Made by a program: the position numbers and the translations under genes
Assembly: GCA_001770655.1 (NCBI GenBank)
Contig: MERQ01000053.1
Coordinates: forward strand, 632-61,997
Origin: Betaproteobacteria bacterium RIFCSPLOWO2_12_FULL_68_20
Lineage (GTDB): Bacteria > Pseudomonadota > Gammaproteobacteria > Burkholderiales > SG8-39
Direction of reading: 5' to 3'
DNA: 61,366 nucleotides
Part shown: piece after piece, positions 16,469-25,800 of the stretch
Position numbering within the stretch: the first letter of the stretch is position 1
Layout: each line of letters opens with the position of its first letter
The notes under the pieces: model-generated
The model's input: the letters and a program-made list of their open reading frames with translations, nothing else
The model's database searches: none
Told to the model about the DNA's origin: nothing

Positions 16469-19259
16469 CTACAAGCACACGCTGAACCTTCCCGATACGC
16501 CGTTCCCGATGCGCGGCGATCTGGCGCGGCGCGAGCCGCAATGGGTCAAGGAGTGGCAGGAGCGAGGCGTCTACCGGCGCCTGCGCGAGCTGGCCAAGGG
16601 CCGGCCGAGGTTCGTGCTGCACGACGGCCCGCCGTACGCCAACGGCGACATCCACATCGGCACCGCGGTCAACAAGATCCTGAAGGACATGGTGGTCAAG
16701 TCGAAGACGCTCGCCGGCTACGACGCGCCGTACGTGCCGGGCTGGGACTGCCACGGCATGCCGATCGAGGTGCAGATCGAGAAGAAATACGGCAAGCACC
16801 TCTCGGCCGAGGAGACCCAGCGCCTGTGCCGCGCCTACGCCGCCGGGCAGATCGAGCGCCAGAAGAGGGACTTCCAGCGGCTCGGCGTGCTCGGCGACTG
16901 GGACAACGCCTATCTCACGATGGCCTGGCGCAACGAAGCGGACGAGATCCGCGCCCTCGGCGTGCTGCTCGCGAAGGGCTACGTGTACCGGGGTCTGAAG
17001 CCCGTCAACTGGTGCTTCGACTGCGGCTCGGCGCTCGCCGAGGCCGAGGTCGAGTACGAGGACCGCAAGGACCCCGCGATCGACGTCGCGTTCCGGCTGT
17101 TCGAGGGCGATGCCGAGAAATTCCGGCAAGCGTTCTCGCTCGACGAGCTGCCCGACGACCCGGTCCTCGCGGTGACCTGGACCACCACGCCGTGGACGCT
17201 GCCGGCCAACCAGGCGCTCAACGTCCATCCCGCATTCACCTATGAGCTGGTGGCCACCGAAAAAGGCGTCCTCGTGCTCGCGGCCGAGCTGAAGGAGGCC
17301 TGCCTCGCGCGCTACGGACTGGAGGGAGCGACCCTCGGCTCGTGCCGGGGGGCGGCGCTCGAGCACGTGCGCTGGCGTCATCCGTTCTACGACCGTCTGG
17401 CGCCGACCTATCTCGGCGAGTACGTGACGCTCGATGCCGGAACCGGCATCGTGCACTCGGCGCCCGCCTACGGCGTCGAGGACTTCGAGTCATGCCGCCG
17501 CTACGGCATGAAGGACGAGGAGATCCTTGCTCCGGTGCAGGGCGACGGTCATTTCGCAAGATCGCTGCCGCTGTTCGGCGGCACGATGATCTGGGACTCC
17601 AACCTGGAGATCGTGGCCGAGATCGGGCGCTGCGGCGCGCTGCTCGCGAAATCGGATTACGTTCACAGCTACATGCATTGCTGGCGGCACAAGACGCCGG
17701 TGATACTGCGCGCGACCGTGCAGTGGTTCGCGGGAATGGACGATGTGCCGGGCCGGGCGGGCGCGCGGCCCGCCGAGACGCTGCGCGCCACCGCGCTGCG
17801 CGGCATCGAGAACACGCAGTTCTTCCCTTCCTGGGGCCAGGCGCGGCTGCACGGCATGATCGCCAAGCGGCCCGACTGGACACTGTCGCGCCAGCGCCAG
17901 TGGGGCGTGCCGATGCCGTTCTTCATCCACCGCGAGACGGGCGAGCCGCATCCCGAGACGCTCGATCTGCTCGAGGCGGTGGCGAAGCGCGTGGAAGAAG
18001 GCGGCATCGAGGCCTGGCAGAAGCTCGATTCCCGGGAGCTGCTCGGCTCGGAGGCGGCGCACTACGACAAGATGAAGGACACGCTTGACGTGTGGTTCGA
18101 CTCCGGCTCCACGCATTACACGGTGCTGCGCGGCTCGCACCGGGACGACACCGGTTTCCCGGCCGACCTGTACCTGGAAGGCTCTGACCAGCACCGCGGC
18201 TGGTTCCACTCGTCGCTCCTCGTCTCCTGCATGATGGACGGCGTGCCGCCGTACAAGGGGCTGCTCACGCACGGCTTCGTCGTCGACGGCGAGGGCCGCA
18301 AGATGTCCAAGTCGAAGGGCAACGTGATCGTGCCGCAGGAGGTCTCGAGCACGCTCGGCGCGGAGATCCTGCGCCTGTGGGTGGCGGCGACCGACTACAG
18401 CGGCGAGCTGTCGATCTCGAAGGAGATCCTGAAGCGCGTGGTGGAAAGCTACCGGCGCATCCGCAACACGCTGCGCTTCCTGCTCGCCAACACCTCGGAT
18501 TTCGACGCGGCGAGGCGCGCCGTGCCGGTCGGGGAGATGATGGAGCTCGACCGCTACGCAGTGGCGCTCGCGGCGCGGCTGCAGCAGGAGCTGGCGGGAG
18601 ACTACGAGCGCTATTCTTTTCACCTCGTCGCGCAGAAGCTGCAGGCGTTCTGCTCCGAGGACCTGGGTGCGTTCTACCTCGACATCCTGAAGGACCGGCT
18701 CTACACCTGCGCCGCGGATTCCAGGGCGCGCCGCTCGGCCCAGAGCGCGCTCTGGCACATCACGCAGGGGCTGGTGCGGCTGATGGCGCCGATCCTCAGC
18801 TTTACCGCCGAGGAACTATGGCAGGTGCTCGCGCGAAACCGCGACGACAGCGTCTTCTTTCAGACCTGGTACCGGTTTCCCGAGGTGCCCGGCGCCGGGC
18901 GGCTGCTCGAGCGCTGGGCGCGGCTGCGCGAGCTGCGCGATCCGGTGCGCAAGGAGATCGAGGAGCTGCGCAACGCCGGGAAGGTCGGCTCGTCGCTCCA
19001 GGCCGAGGTGGATTTCCACGCCAACGGCGAGGACTACGAGCTGCTCGCGAGCCTCGGCGAGGAGCTGAAGTTCGTGATGCTGACTTCCGCGGCGCGCGCG
19101 CACCGCGCCGCGGGCGGGGAGCGCATCGAGGTGTCGCCGAGCGCGCACCCGAAGTGCGACCGCTGCTGGCATTACCGCGAGGACGTGGGCGAGAGGGGCC
19201 TTTGCGCGCGCTGCGAAGCGAACCTGAACGGAGCGGGCGAGACCCGGGTATATGCCTAG
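16461..19259 (+). CDS. ileS: Isoleucyl-tRNA synthetase
   Basis: IleS charges tRNA-Ile. The 932-residue class I synthetase shows the [12 protein letters not shown] (HIGH) signature near residue 60, [10 protein letters not shown] at about 98, the editing domain between about 200 and 390, and the [10 protein letters not shown] (KMSKS) motif near 615. The C-terminus has the four-cysteine zinc site ([20 protein letters not shown]) typical of the bacterial type. It starts at an ATG inside the end of ribF and overlaps lspA by 8 bases. This ribF-ileS-lspA order is widely conserved in proteobacteria. Confidence 0.97.
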   Translation: MPDYKHTLNLPDTPFPMRGDLARREPQWVKEWQERGVYRRLRELAKGRPRFVLHDGPPYANGDIHIGTAVNKILKDMVVKSKTLAGYDAPYVPGWDCHGMPIEVQIEKKYGKHLSAEETQRLCRAYAAGQIERQKRDFQRLGVLGDWDNAYLTMAWRNEADEIRALGVLLAKGYVYRGLKPVNWCFDCGSALAEAEVEYEDRKDPAIDVAFRLFEGDAEKFRQAFSLDELPDDPVLAVTWTTTPWTLPANQALNVHPAFTYELVATEKGVLVLAAELKEACLARYGLEGATLGSCRGAALEHVRWRHPFYDRLAPTYLGEYVTLDAGTGIVHSAPAYGVEDFESCRRYGMKDEEILAPVQGDGHFARSLPLFGGTMIWDSNLEIVAEIGRCGALLAKSDYVHSYMHCWRHKTPVILRATVQWFAGMDDVPGRAGARPAETLRATALRGIENTQFFPSWGQARLHGMIAKRPDWTLSRQRQWGVPMPFFIHRETGEPHPETLDLLEAVAKRVEEGGIEAWQKLDSRELLGSEAAHYDKMKDTLDVWFDSGSTHYTVLRGSHRDDTGFPADLYLEGSDQHRGWFHSSLLVSCMMDGVPPYKGLLTHGFVVDGEGRKMSKSKGNVIVPQEVSSTLGAEILRLWVAATDYSGELSISKEILKRVVESYRRIRNTLRFLLANTSDFDAARRAVPVGEMMELDRYAVALAARLQQELAGDYERYSFHLVAQKLQAFCSEDLGAFYLDILKDRLYTCAADSRARRSAQSALWHITQGLVRLMAPILSFTAEELWQVLARNRDDSVFFQTWYRFPEVPGAGRLLERWARLRELRDPVRKEIEELRNAGKVGSSLQAEVDFHANGEDYELLASLGEELKFVMLTSAARAHRAAGGERIEVSPSAHPKCDRCWHYREDVGERGLCARCEANLNGAGETRVYA

Positions 19260-19725
19260 GGCGTGGCCCTGGTTCGCGCTGGCGGCCGGGATTGTCGTCG
19301 CGGACCAGGTCGCCAAATGGCTCATCCAGGCCTGGTTCGTGCCGGGGGAGCGCCTCGAGCTGACGGGGTTCCTCAACCTGGTGCTGGTGTTCAACAGGGG
19401 GGCGGCGTTCAGTTTTCTCGCGAGCGCGCCCGGCTGGCAGACCCCGCTCCTCGCCGGCATCGCGCTCCTCGCCGCGGCGGTCGTCTCGGTGCTTCTGCTG
19501 CGCAATCCTTCGCGAAATCTCATGAACGGCGGGCTCGCGCTCATCCTCGGCGGCGCGCTCGGAAACCTGATCGACCGCCTGCGCTACGGCCACGTGGTGG
19601 ACTTTCTCGACTTTCACGCCGCCGGCTGGCACTGGCCCGCGTTCAACGTCGCCGACGCGGCGATCACGGTCGGGGCGGGGCTGCTCATCCTCGAGAGCTT
19701 CCTGCGCAAGGAGCCGCGCGCTTGA
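19252..19725 (+). CDS. lspA: Lipoprotein signal peptidase (signal peptidase II)
   Basis: LspA cleaves signal peptides from lipidated prolipoproteins in the inner membrane. The 157-residue protein has four membrane segments and both catalytic aspartates, Asp108 in [10 protein letters not shown] and Asp135 in FNVADAAI. The conserved DQVAKWL and [11 protein letters not shown] blocks are also present. It starts at an ATG inside ileS, and its stop overlaps the following TTG start (TTGA). Confidence 0.96.
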   Translation: MPRAWPWFALAAGIVVADQVAKWLIQAWFVPGERLELTGFLNLVLVFNRGAAFSFLASAPGWQTPLLAGIALLAAAVVSVLLLRNPSRNLMNGGLALILGGALGNLIDRLRYGHVVDFLDFHAAGWHWPAFNVADAAITVGAGLLILESFLRKEPRA

Positions 19726-20267
19726 GGCTCGCGAGCGAGCGCGGCGAGCTGGCGCTGCTCCTCAAGGCGCTCGCCTTCGCCGCGCACAAGCACCGCGACC
19801 AGCGGCGCAAGGACCCCGAGGCGTCTCCCTACATCAATCACCCGATCGCGCTCGCGGACGTGCTCGTCAACGAGGGCGGCGTGACCGACGTGGAAGTGCT
19901 CGCCGCGGCGCTGCTGCACGACACCGTCGAGGACACCGCGACCACGCACCAGGAGCTGGCGGATGCGTTCGGCTCGCGCGTCGCGCGCATCGTCGCCGAG
20001 GTGACCGACGACAAGTCGCTGCCCAGGGCCGAGCGCAAGCGCGCGCAGATCGAGCACGCTGGCGCGCTCAGCCCCGAGGCGAAGCTGGTCAAGCTCGCCG
20101 ACAAGATCTGCAACCTTCGCGACGTCGCCGAGCGCCCGCCCGCCAGCTGGAGCCTGGAGCGCCGGCGCGAGTATTTCGATTGGGCGAAGCAGGTGGTGGA
20201 CCGGCTGCGCGGGGCGCAGGCGCGGCTCGAGGCGGCGTTCGACGTCGCCCACCAGGCGCGCCCCTGA
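19722..20267 (+). CDS. HD-domain hydrolase resembling MESH1 (single-domain (p)ppGpp hydrolase type)
   Basis: A 181-residue HD-superfamily protein made of the hydrolase domain only. Metal-binding residues are His40, His66-Asp67 (LLHDTVEDT) and Asp127 ([11 protein letters not shown]). Their spacing equals that of human MESH1 (His35, His61-Asp62, Asp122) with a constant shift of five. MESH1-type enzymes remove the 3'-pyrophosphate of ppGpp, and some act on NADPH. The start is a TTG overlapping the lspA stop, with AAGGAG 8 bases before it. It occupies the place where fkpB often lies between lspA and ispH. The substrate here is not proven. Confidence 0.82.
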   Translation: MRLASERGELALLLKALAFAAHKHRDQRRKDPEASPYINHPIALADVLVNEGGVTDVEVLAAALLHDTVEDTATTHQELADAFGSRVARIVAEVTDDKSLPRAERKRAQIEHAGALSPEAKLVKLADKICNLRDVAERPPASWSLERRREYFDWAKQVVDRLRGAQARLEAAFDVAHQARP

Positions 20268-20273
20268 TGGCGC

Positions 20274-20279
20274 GATAAT
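20274..20279 (+). promoter_or_regulatory. Possible -10 element at ispH
   Basis: GATAAT overlaps the ATG usually chosen for ispH (20278). If used, transcription would start about 7 bases downstream, right at the in-frame GTG at 20287. Starting there gives a protein beginning (M)[10 protein letters not shown], which aligns end to end with E. coli IspH. Confidence 0.35.
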
Positions 20280-21231
20280 GAGCGCTGTGGAAGTCCTGCT
20301 CGCCAATCCGCGCGGGTTCTGCGCCGGCGTCGAGCGCGCGATCGAGATCGTCGAGCGCGCGCTCAAGCTCCACGGCGCGCCGATCTACGTGCGCCACGAG
20401 ATCGTGCACAACAGGTACGTGGTCGAGGACCTGCGCTCGAAAGGGGCGGTATTCGTCGAGGAGCTGGACCAGGTGCCCGAGGGCGCGACGGTGATCTTCA
20501 GCGCGCACGGCGTGTCGAAGGCGGTGCGCCGCGACGCCGAGCGACGCGGCCTCAAGGTGTTCGACGCCACCTGCCCGCTCGTCACCAAGGTGCACGTCGA
20601 GGTGGCGAAGATGCTCGCCGCAGGCTACGAGATCGTGATGATCGGCCATCGCGGGCACCCCGAGGCGGAAGGGACGATGGGCCAGGCCGGCAGCGGGATC
20701 TACCTCGTCGAGTCGGTCGGCGACGTGGCGCGTTTCGAGGTGAAGAATCCCGGGCGGCTCGCCTACGTCACGCAGACCACGCTTTCGGTGGACGACGCGG
20801 CGCAGATCGTCGCCGCGCTCAAGGAGCGCTTTCCCGGAATCCGCGGGCCCAAGCGCGACGACATCTGCTACGCGACGCAGAACCGCCAGGACGCGGTGAA
20901 GCTCATGGCGCCCCAGTGCGACGTGGTGATCGTGGTCGGCTCGCCCAACAGCTCGAACTCGAACCGCTTGCGCGAGGTCGCCGCGCACATGGGCGCCGTG
21001 GCCTACATGGTGGACAACGCCGGCGAGCTGAGACCCGAGTGGATCTCGGGCAAGCGGCGCGTCGGCGTCACGGCGGGCGCCTCGGCGCCCGAGGTGCTGG
21101 TCAACGACGTCCTGGCGCGGCTCTCGGAGCTGGGGGCCGAGCGGGTCACCCAGCTGCCCGGCGTGCTCGAGTCGGTGGTGTTCACGCTGCCGCGCGAGCT
21201 TGCGAGCGGCAAGAGGCGGCGGGCGGGCTAG
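20278..21231 (+). CDS. ispH: 4-hydroxy-3-methylbut-2-enyl diphosphate reductase
   Basis: IspH (LytB) uses a [4Fe-4S] cluster to reduce HMBPP to IPP and DMAPP, the last step of the methylerythritol phosphate pathway begun by Dxs. The three cluster cysteines lie in [20 protein letters not shown] and [12 protein letters not shown]. The His motifs ([23 protein letters not shown]) and [10 protein letters not shown] are intact. The ATG at 20278 gives 317 residues, while a GTG at 20287 would fit the family start better. It follows the HD gene after 10 bases and precedes the Sel1 gene by 5 bases. Confidence 0.96.
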   Translation: MSAVEVLLANPRGFCAGVERAIEIVERALKLHGAPIYVRHEIVHNRYVVEDLRSKGAVFVEELDQVPEGATVIFSAHGVSKAVRRDAERRGLKVFDATCPLVTKVHVEVAKMLAAGYEIVMIGHRGHPEAEGTMGQAGSGIYLVESVGDVARFEVKNPGRLAYVTQTTLSVDDAAQIVAALKERFPGIRGPKRDDICYATQNRQDAVKLMAPQCDVVIVVGSPNSSNSNRLREVAAHMGAVAYMVDNAGELRPEWISGKRRVGVTAGASAPEVLVNDVLARLSELGAERVTQLPGVLESVVFTLPRELASGKRRRAG

Positions 21232-21236
21232 CCGGC

Positions 21237-22262
21237 GTGCGCGCAGTCGCGCGGTCGCTGTTCGCCGTCGCGCTCTGGCTGTGCGGCGAGGCGCTGGGCG
21301 CTCAGGACGAAGCGCGCATCGCGGAGCTCGCAAAGCAGGCTGCCGCAGGCCAGCCGCTCGCGAAGGAGGAGCTGCAGAAGCTTGCCGACGAAGGCAACGC
21401 GGCCGCCGAGCATTTTGTCGGGAACCTCCATCTGTCCGGGAAGACCGTGCCGCGCAGCGAGGCGCGCGCGATCGAATGGTTCCGGCGCGCCGCGGACAAG
21501 GGCTACCTTCCCTCGGCGCATGCGCTGGGGGTGATCCACGAACGCGCGAGCGGCGAGTTACGCGATCTGCCCGAGGCGCTGCGCCGCTACCGCTACGCGG
21601 CCGAGCGGGGCTACGCGCGCTCGCAGGCGAATCTCGGCCACATGCTCGCCGAGGGCATCGGAGTCAAGCAGGACCTGGACGCCGCGCGCGATTGGCTCGA
21701 GAAGTCCGTGGCGCAGAACCAGCCCTGGGGCCAGTACCTGCTCGGCATGATCTACCTGGAGGGCCGCGGCGTCGCGCGCGACGAGCCCAGGGGAGCGAGC
21801 CTGGTGCGCGCGGCCGCCGAGAACGGCGAGCGCGAAGCGCAGTACCATTTCGCGTTGCTGTCCGGTACGGGCATCGGTGTGGAGAAGGACGAGCGCCAGG
21901 CGCTGGAATGGCTGCGCAAGGCGGCCGTGCAGCGCCATGCCTCGGCGCAGTTCCTGCTCGGTGTCGCGTATTCGCGCGGCCTTTACGGCGTCGCACCCAA
22001 CCACGCGGAAGCCGCGCAGTGGCTGCGGCGCAGCGCGCGCCAGGGAAACGCCGAGGCCCAGTATGCTCTGGGCATCGCCTACTATCAGGGTCGCGGCGTT
22101 GCCAAGGACGCCTCGGAAGCGCTCGGCTGGATTTCGGAAGCCGCGAAGAACGGACACCCGGAGGCCATGCAGATGATGAACGAGTTGCGCCGGCGGCGCG
22201 CCATGCCACCGGCGCTCGAGGCGCCACCCGCGCGGGACCAGGAACCCAGGGCCGCTGAATAG
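21237..22262 (+). CDS. Exported Sel1-like repeat protein
   Basis: A 341-residue protein with an N-terminal signal peptide (cleavage near residue 23, after GEALGAQ) and about seven Sel1-type (TPR-like) repeats from residue 45 to 320. Repeats show the usual A-x-x-x-L-G-x-x-Y/H-x-x-G-x-G-V pattern, for example AQYALGIAYYQGRGVAKD. Such proteins act as periplasmic scaffolds; the partner is not known. It starts at a GTG five bases after ispH and ends one base before the convergent TonB-domain gene of the pilus operon. A role with the pilus operon is possible but unsupported. Confidence 0.83.
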   Translation: MRAVARSLFAVALWLCGEALGAQDEARIAELAKQAAAGQPLAKEELQKLADEGNAAAEHFVGNLHLSGKTVPRSEARAIEWFRRAADKGYLPSAHALGVIHERASGELRDLPEALRRYRYAAERGYARSQANLGHMLAEGIGVKQDLDAARDWLEKSVAQNQPWGQYLLGMIYLEGRGVARDEPRGASLVRAAAENGEREAQYHFALLSGTGIGVEKDERQALEWLRKAAVQRHASAQFLLGVAYSRGLYGVAPNHAEAAQWLRRSARQGNAEAQYALGIAYYQGRGVAKDASEALGWISEAAKNGHPEAMQMMNELRRRRAMPPALEAPPARDQEPRAAE

Positions 22263-22263
22263 G

Positions 22264-22869
22264 CTAGCGTCCGCTCTCCGCAGGCGGGCTCGACTCGTCC
22301 CCCGGGGCGGTCGGCTGCGGGGAGTCGTACCGGACCTCCAGCACCAGCTGCACCTTGACCGGGCGGCCCGCCTTCATGCCTGGCGTGAAGCGTGCGGCGA
22401 GGAAGGCCTGCTCGACGGCCTCCTCGAAATATCCGGGAGGCTCCGCCGCCAGGGTGACCGCCTTTTCGACCGCGCCGGTTTCGCTCAGGTACAGCCGCAC
22501 CACCACCCGGCCCGCGATTTCGCGCAGGTAAGCGTCGTTCGGATAGGGGGGGTCGACCCGCCCGATGACCGTCGGCCGCACGTCGAGGTCGCGCGAGGCG
22601 AAGTAAGGCGCCGGGGCGCCCGGCCGCTCGCGCGGGGCTTCGGAGGTGCTCGCCTGCCTCGCCTGCGCGGGCGTCTGCGCGGCAGGGGGCGGCGCGTAGC
22701 GGATCGCCGCCTGCAGCCGCGCCGCGCCGCGCTCCGGCACGCCGCGCGCCGCCCCGGGCGCGGCCCAAGGCAGCGCCTCGAGCGCCAGCGCGGCCGAGAG
22801 GTGCAGCCCTAGCGAAACCGCGAACGCCCCGCCGAGCCGGGCGAGCGCCTCATTCCACGAAGAGCTCAC
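22264..22869 (-). CDS. TonB C-terminal domain protein at the end of the pilus operon
   Basis: A 201-residue TonB-type protein: one N-terminal membrane anchor (about 12-32), a Pro/Ala-rich linker (about 50-90) and a C-terminal TonB domain (about 105-185) with PPYPNDAYLREIAGRVVVRLYLSETG and AARFTPGMKAG. TonB proteins pass proton-motive energy to outer-membrane receptors. No exbB, exbD or TonB-dependent receptor is nearby. The GTG start overlaps the end of pilY1 by 20 bases, which implies coupled translation, so a role in pilus assembly or in outer-membrane passage of the tip protein is conceivable. This is inference from position only. Confidence 0.8.
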   Translation of the reverse strand: MSSSWNEALARLGGAFAVSLGLHLSAALALEALPWAAPGAARGVPERGAARLQAAIRYAPPPAAQTPAQARQASTSEAPRERPGAPAPYFASRDLDVRPTVIGRVDPPYPNDAYLREIAGRVVVRLYLSETGAVEKAVTLAAEPPGYFEEAVEQAFLAARFTPGMKAGRPVKVQLVLEVRYDSPQPTAPGDESSPPAESGR

Positions 22870-25800
22870 GCCAGGTCACGCGGCGGCCCTCGACGCCGCC
22901 CGGCGTCGTCGGGGTCTCCTGCGTCAGCTGCTGGTTGTCGGCGGTGGTGACGATGGTCTTGATCTGGTCCCCGATCTTGACCACGTTGATGCCGACGATC
23001 AGCGACGCGGCGATCTTCACGCTCGCCGGAGTATTGCTCACGCCGGTGGGCACCGTGCCGCCCGTCTTGACGTCGAGGAAGTTCACCCAGCCGAAGCCGC
23101 CCGCGACGCAGGTCTCGCTGCTCGGAACGTTCGAGGCGATGATCAGCGTGCCGAGCTGGATGACCGGATCGACGTTCACGCGCTCGGCCGCTTCCGTCCC
23201 CGCGCCGCCGTCGGGCAGGTCGATGAACCAGCCGCTGTTGGTGTCGAAATTGACCGCGTTGATGGTCGAAACCGTGCGCTGGTCCGTCCCCACCGGCGAA
23301 AGGGCCTGCCGCACGAAACCCGCGATGGTCGTCGGCGACGTGCGCGTCATGTCGGTCTGCGGAACGTCGTTCTGGGGCGTTGCGTCGCCCGCGCCCGCCA
23401 TGGCGTCCTTGATCGCGTAGATGCTCTGCCGCTGGTTGTCGGTCTTGTCGCTCGAGCCGAGGAATTGGCCGGTGCCGAAGAAGATCGCGCGGTGCGATAC
23501 GCTCGCGCCCTTTATTTCCGCGAGCTCCGGCTTCACGGTGATCGGCTGCGGATTGCCGCTCGGATCGTAGACCGTGGCGAGCTTGGTCACCGAATAGCGC
23601 GGGATCGAGGGCGTGGTGCTCTGGTCGAGCTGGAAGCGCCACAGGTTGCCCTCGAGATCGCCGCCGTAGACCGCGAGCGCGGTGTTGTCGGTGAGCGCGT
23701 TTCCCACCCAGGCGTTGATGCGCGCGAGGCCGCTGGGGGTGGCGCCGTTGCCCGTCCCGGTCGACATGCGCCGCAGGATCTTTCCGGTCTGCGCGTCCAC
23801 CACGTACAGGTAGCCCTTGCCGTCTCCCGGGCTCGCGTTGTTGTAGCCCGAGGCGACGATCACCACCCATTTCCCGTCCTCCGGCCGCTTGGCGATGATC
23901 GGGTTGCCGAAGGTGGAGCCGATGTTGCAGTCCCCGCTTTGCGTGCCGTCGACGTCGCTGTCGTTGACGATGCAAGCCGCGCCGCTCCCGCCCTTCAGCT
24001 CCCACAGACCCTTCGGATTGTCCGGGTTGGTGATGTCGAGCGCATAGTAGCCGCGCCCGCCCTGGTTCAGGCCCCCGACCAGGATGGTCTTCCAATTGCC
24101 GGCAGACGAGCACGGCGTGGAAAGCGTGTGGCCGAAGCACGCGTCGCCGATCTGCGGCGAGCCGTCCACGTAGAAGCGGTGATTGGTCGAGTAATTCGCC
24201 TCGGCGAGCCGCTTGAGCGTCGGGAACACCAGCGTCGGGATGTACGCCCAGCGTTCCGCGCCTTCTCCCGTGATCGGGTCTTCGTCCTTCGTCCCCTGGA
24301 AATCGTCGTTCGCCGCGTTGGTGTCCGGGTTTTCGATCCCCGCGGTCTGGTAGTAGGGGCTGTTGTCGGGGTCGGTCTCGAAGGCGTGCAGCATGCCGTC
24401 GTTCGCCGCCACGTACACCGTTCCCTTGCGCGTTCCGGCCGAGCCGTCGGTGGTGTGCTTGAAGTCGAGGTAGAACGGGTCGGTCGCCGCGCCGTAATTG
24501 AACGGCGAGGCCTTCACGTACGAAGGCTGCGCGTTCACGATATCGCCGAGCAGGTGCACGCGGTTGCGGTAGAGGTCGCTCGCGCCCGTGCCGCCGAGCG
24601 CCATCTCGTTGGACGTCTCGCCGCGCAGGAACCGGATGAGCGAGCCCCTGGTCGCGGCGGTGCGCCGTGGATCGCCGCCCGGCCAGCCGGCCGTATGGCT
24701 GAGCGCGCCGCTCGCGCCGCCGAGCGGATCGAAATAATCGTCCGACTCCGTGTCGGTCAGCAGGCCGCCGTCGTCGCAGGTCGGATCCAGGACGTTGAAT
24801 TGCCGGCAGAAGCTGCGCAGCCTGTTCGCGTTCTGAGTCCGGGTCTCGCCGTTGACGGTAATCACCACCGTGGCATCGGTATCCGCCGGATCGAGGGTAT
24901 AGATCTTCCGGTCGGTATGCCCGCGCTGGTCGAGCTGAGTCGATGCCGACCACAGCTCGCGGCCGGCGATCAGGCCGTCGGTGAGCCGGATGGTGCGCGC
25001 CTTGAGGTCGCCCGACCACTCCACCGTCGAGTACTGGGCGGTGAAGGCGAAGTTGTCCCCGGCGATCGGCTGCAGGTTCGAGGTTGCCGCCGCCGCGCCC
25101 GCGCCCACCCGCTGCGCGATCGCGTTAAGCACCTCGTTGATGCCCAGGGCGAGCGCCACCGGGTTCTGGGCGCTGAAGAAGCGGCCCTTGCCGTTCACCG
25201 CGGCGTGCCACATGTCGTCCACGGTGGTCTCGGCGCCGGAGCTCGGCGCCGGCCACTGGTTGGGCGTGGTGGCCGAGTCGCCGTCGGTGATCGAGTCGTA
25301 GTCGATGCTGTTGCCGGGCTCCAGATAGTTGGGATGGAACAGCAGCGTGCCGCTGATCCCCATGCCGATCGTGAACGTGGTCATGTGCTGGTGCGGCGCG
25401 GTGTCGATGCCCGATGACGGCACCTGGTTGGCGTATCCCGCGCCGGGGCCGGTGCCGCCGGTGCCGGCGTCGGTCGAGAGGTCGTTGTTGTAGTAGTAGT
25501 GCGCCACGTCGGCGAGCGTATTGGAGCTGCCGTCGCTGTCCGCGTCGCCGAGCGCGGAGCCGCTTATACCTGCGGCCGGCGTGCCGCTCTCGGTGAAGGT
25601 ATTCCAGTAGCCGTCGGAAGTCAGGAGCGCGAAGTTCGGCTGGCAGGCCGAGTTGATGGGCGTGGATCCCATGTTGCCGCCCGGATTCTGATTGGCGAAA
25701 TACCGGCCGGCGCGGGAAAGCGCCCCGCGCAACGGGGTACCGCCAACATCGCCGGGGGCGTCGTACAGCTTTTGGTACCACTGGTCGCGTTGGGCGCCTG

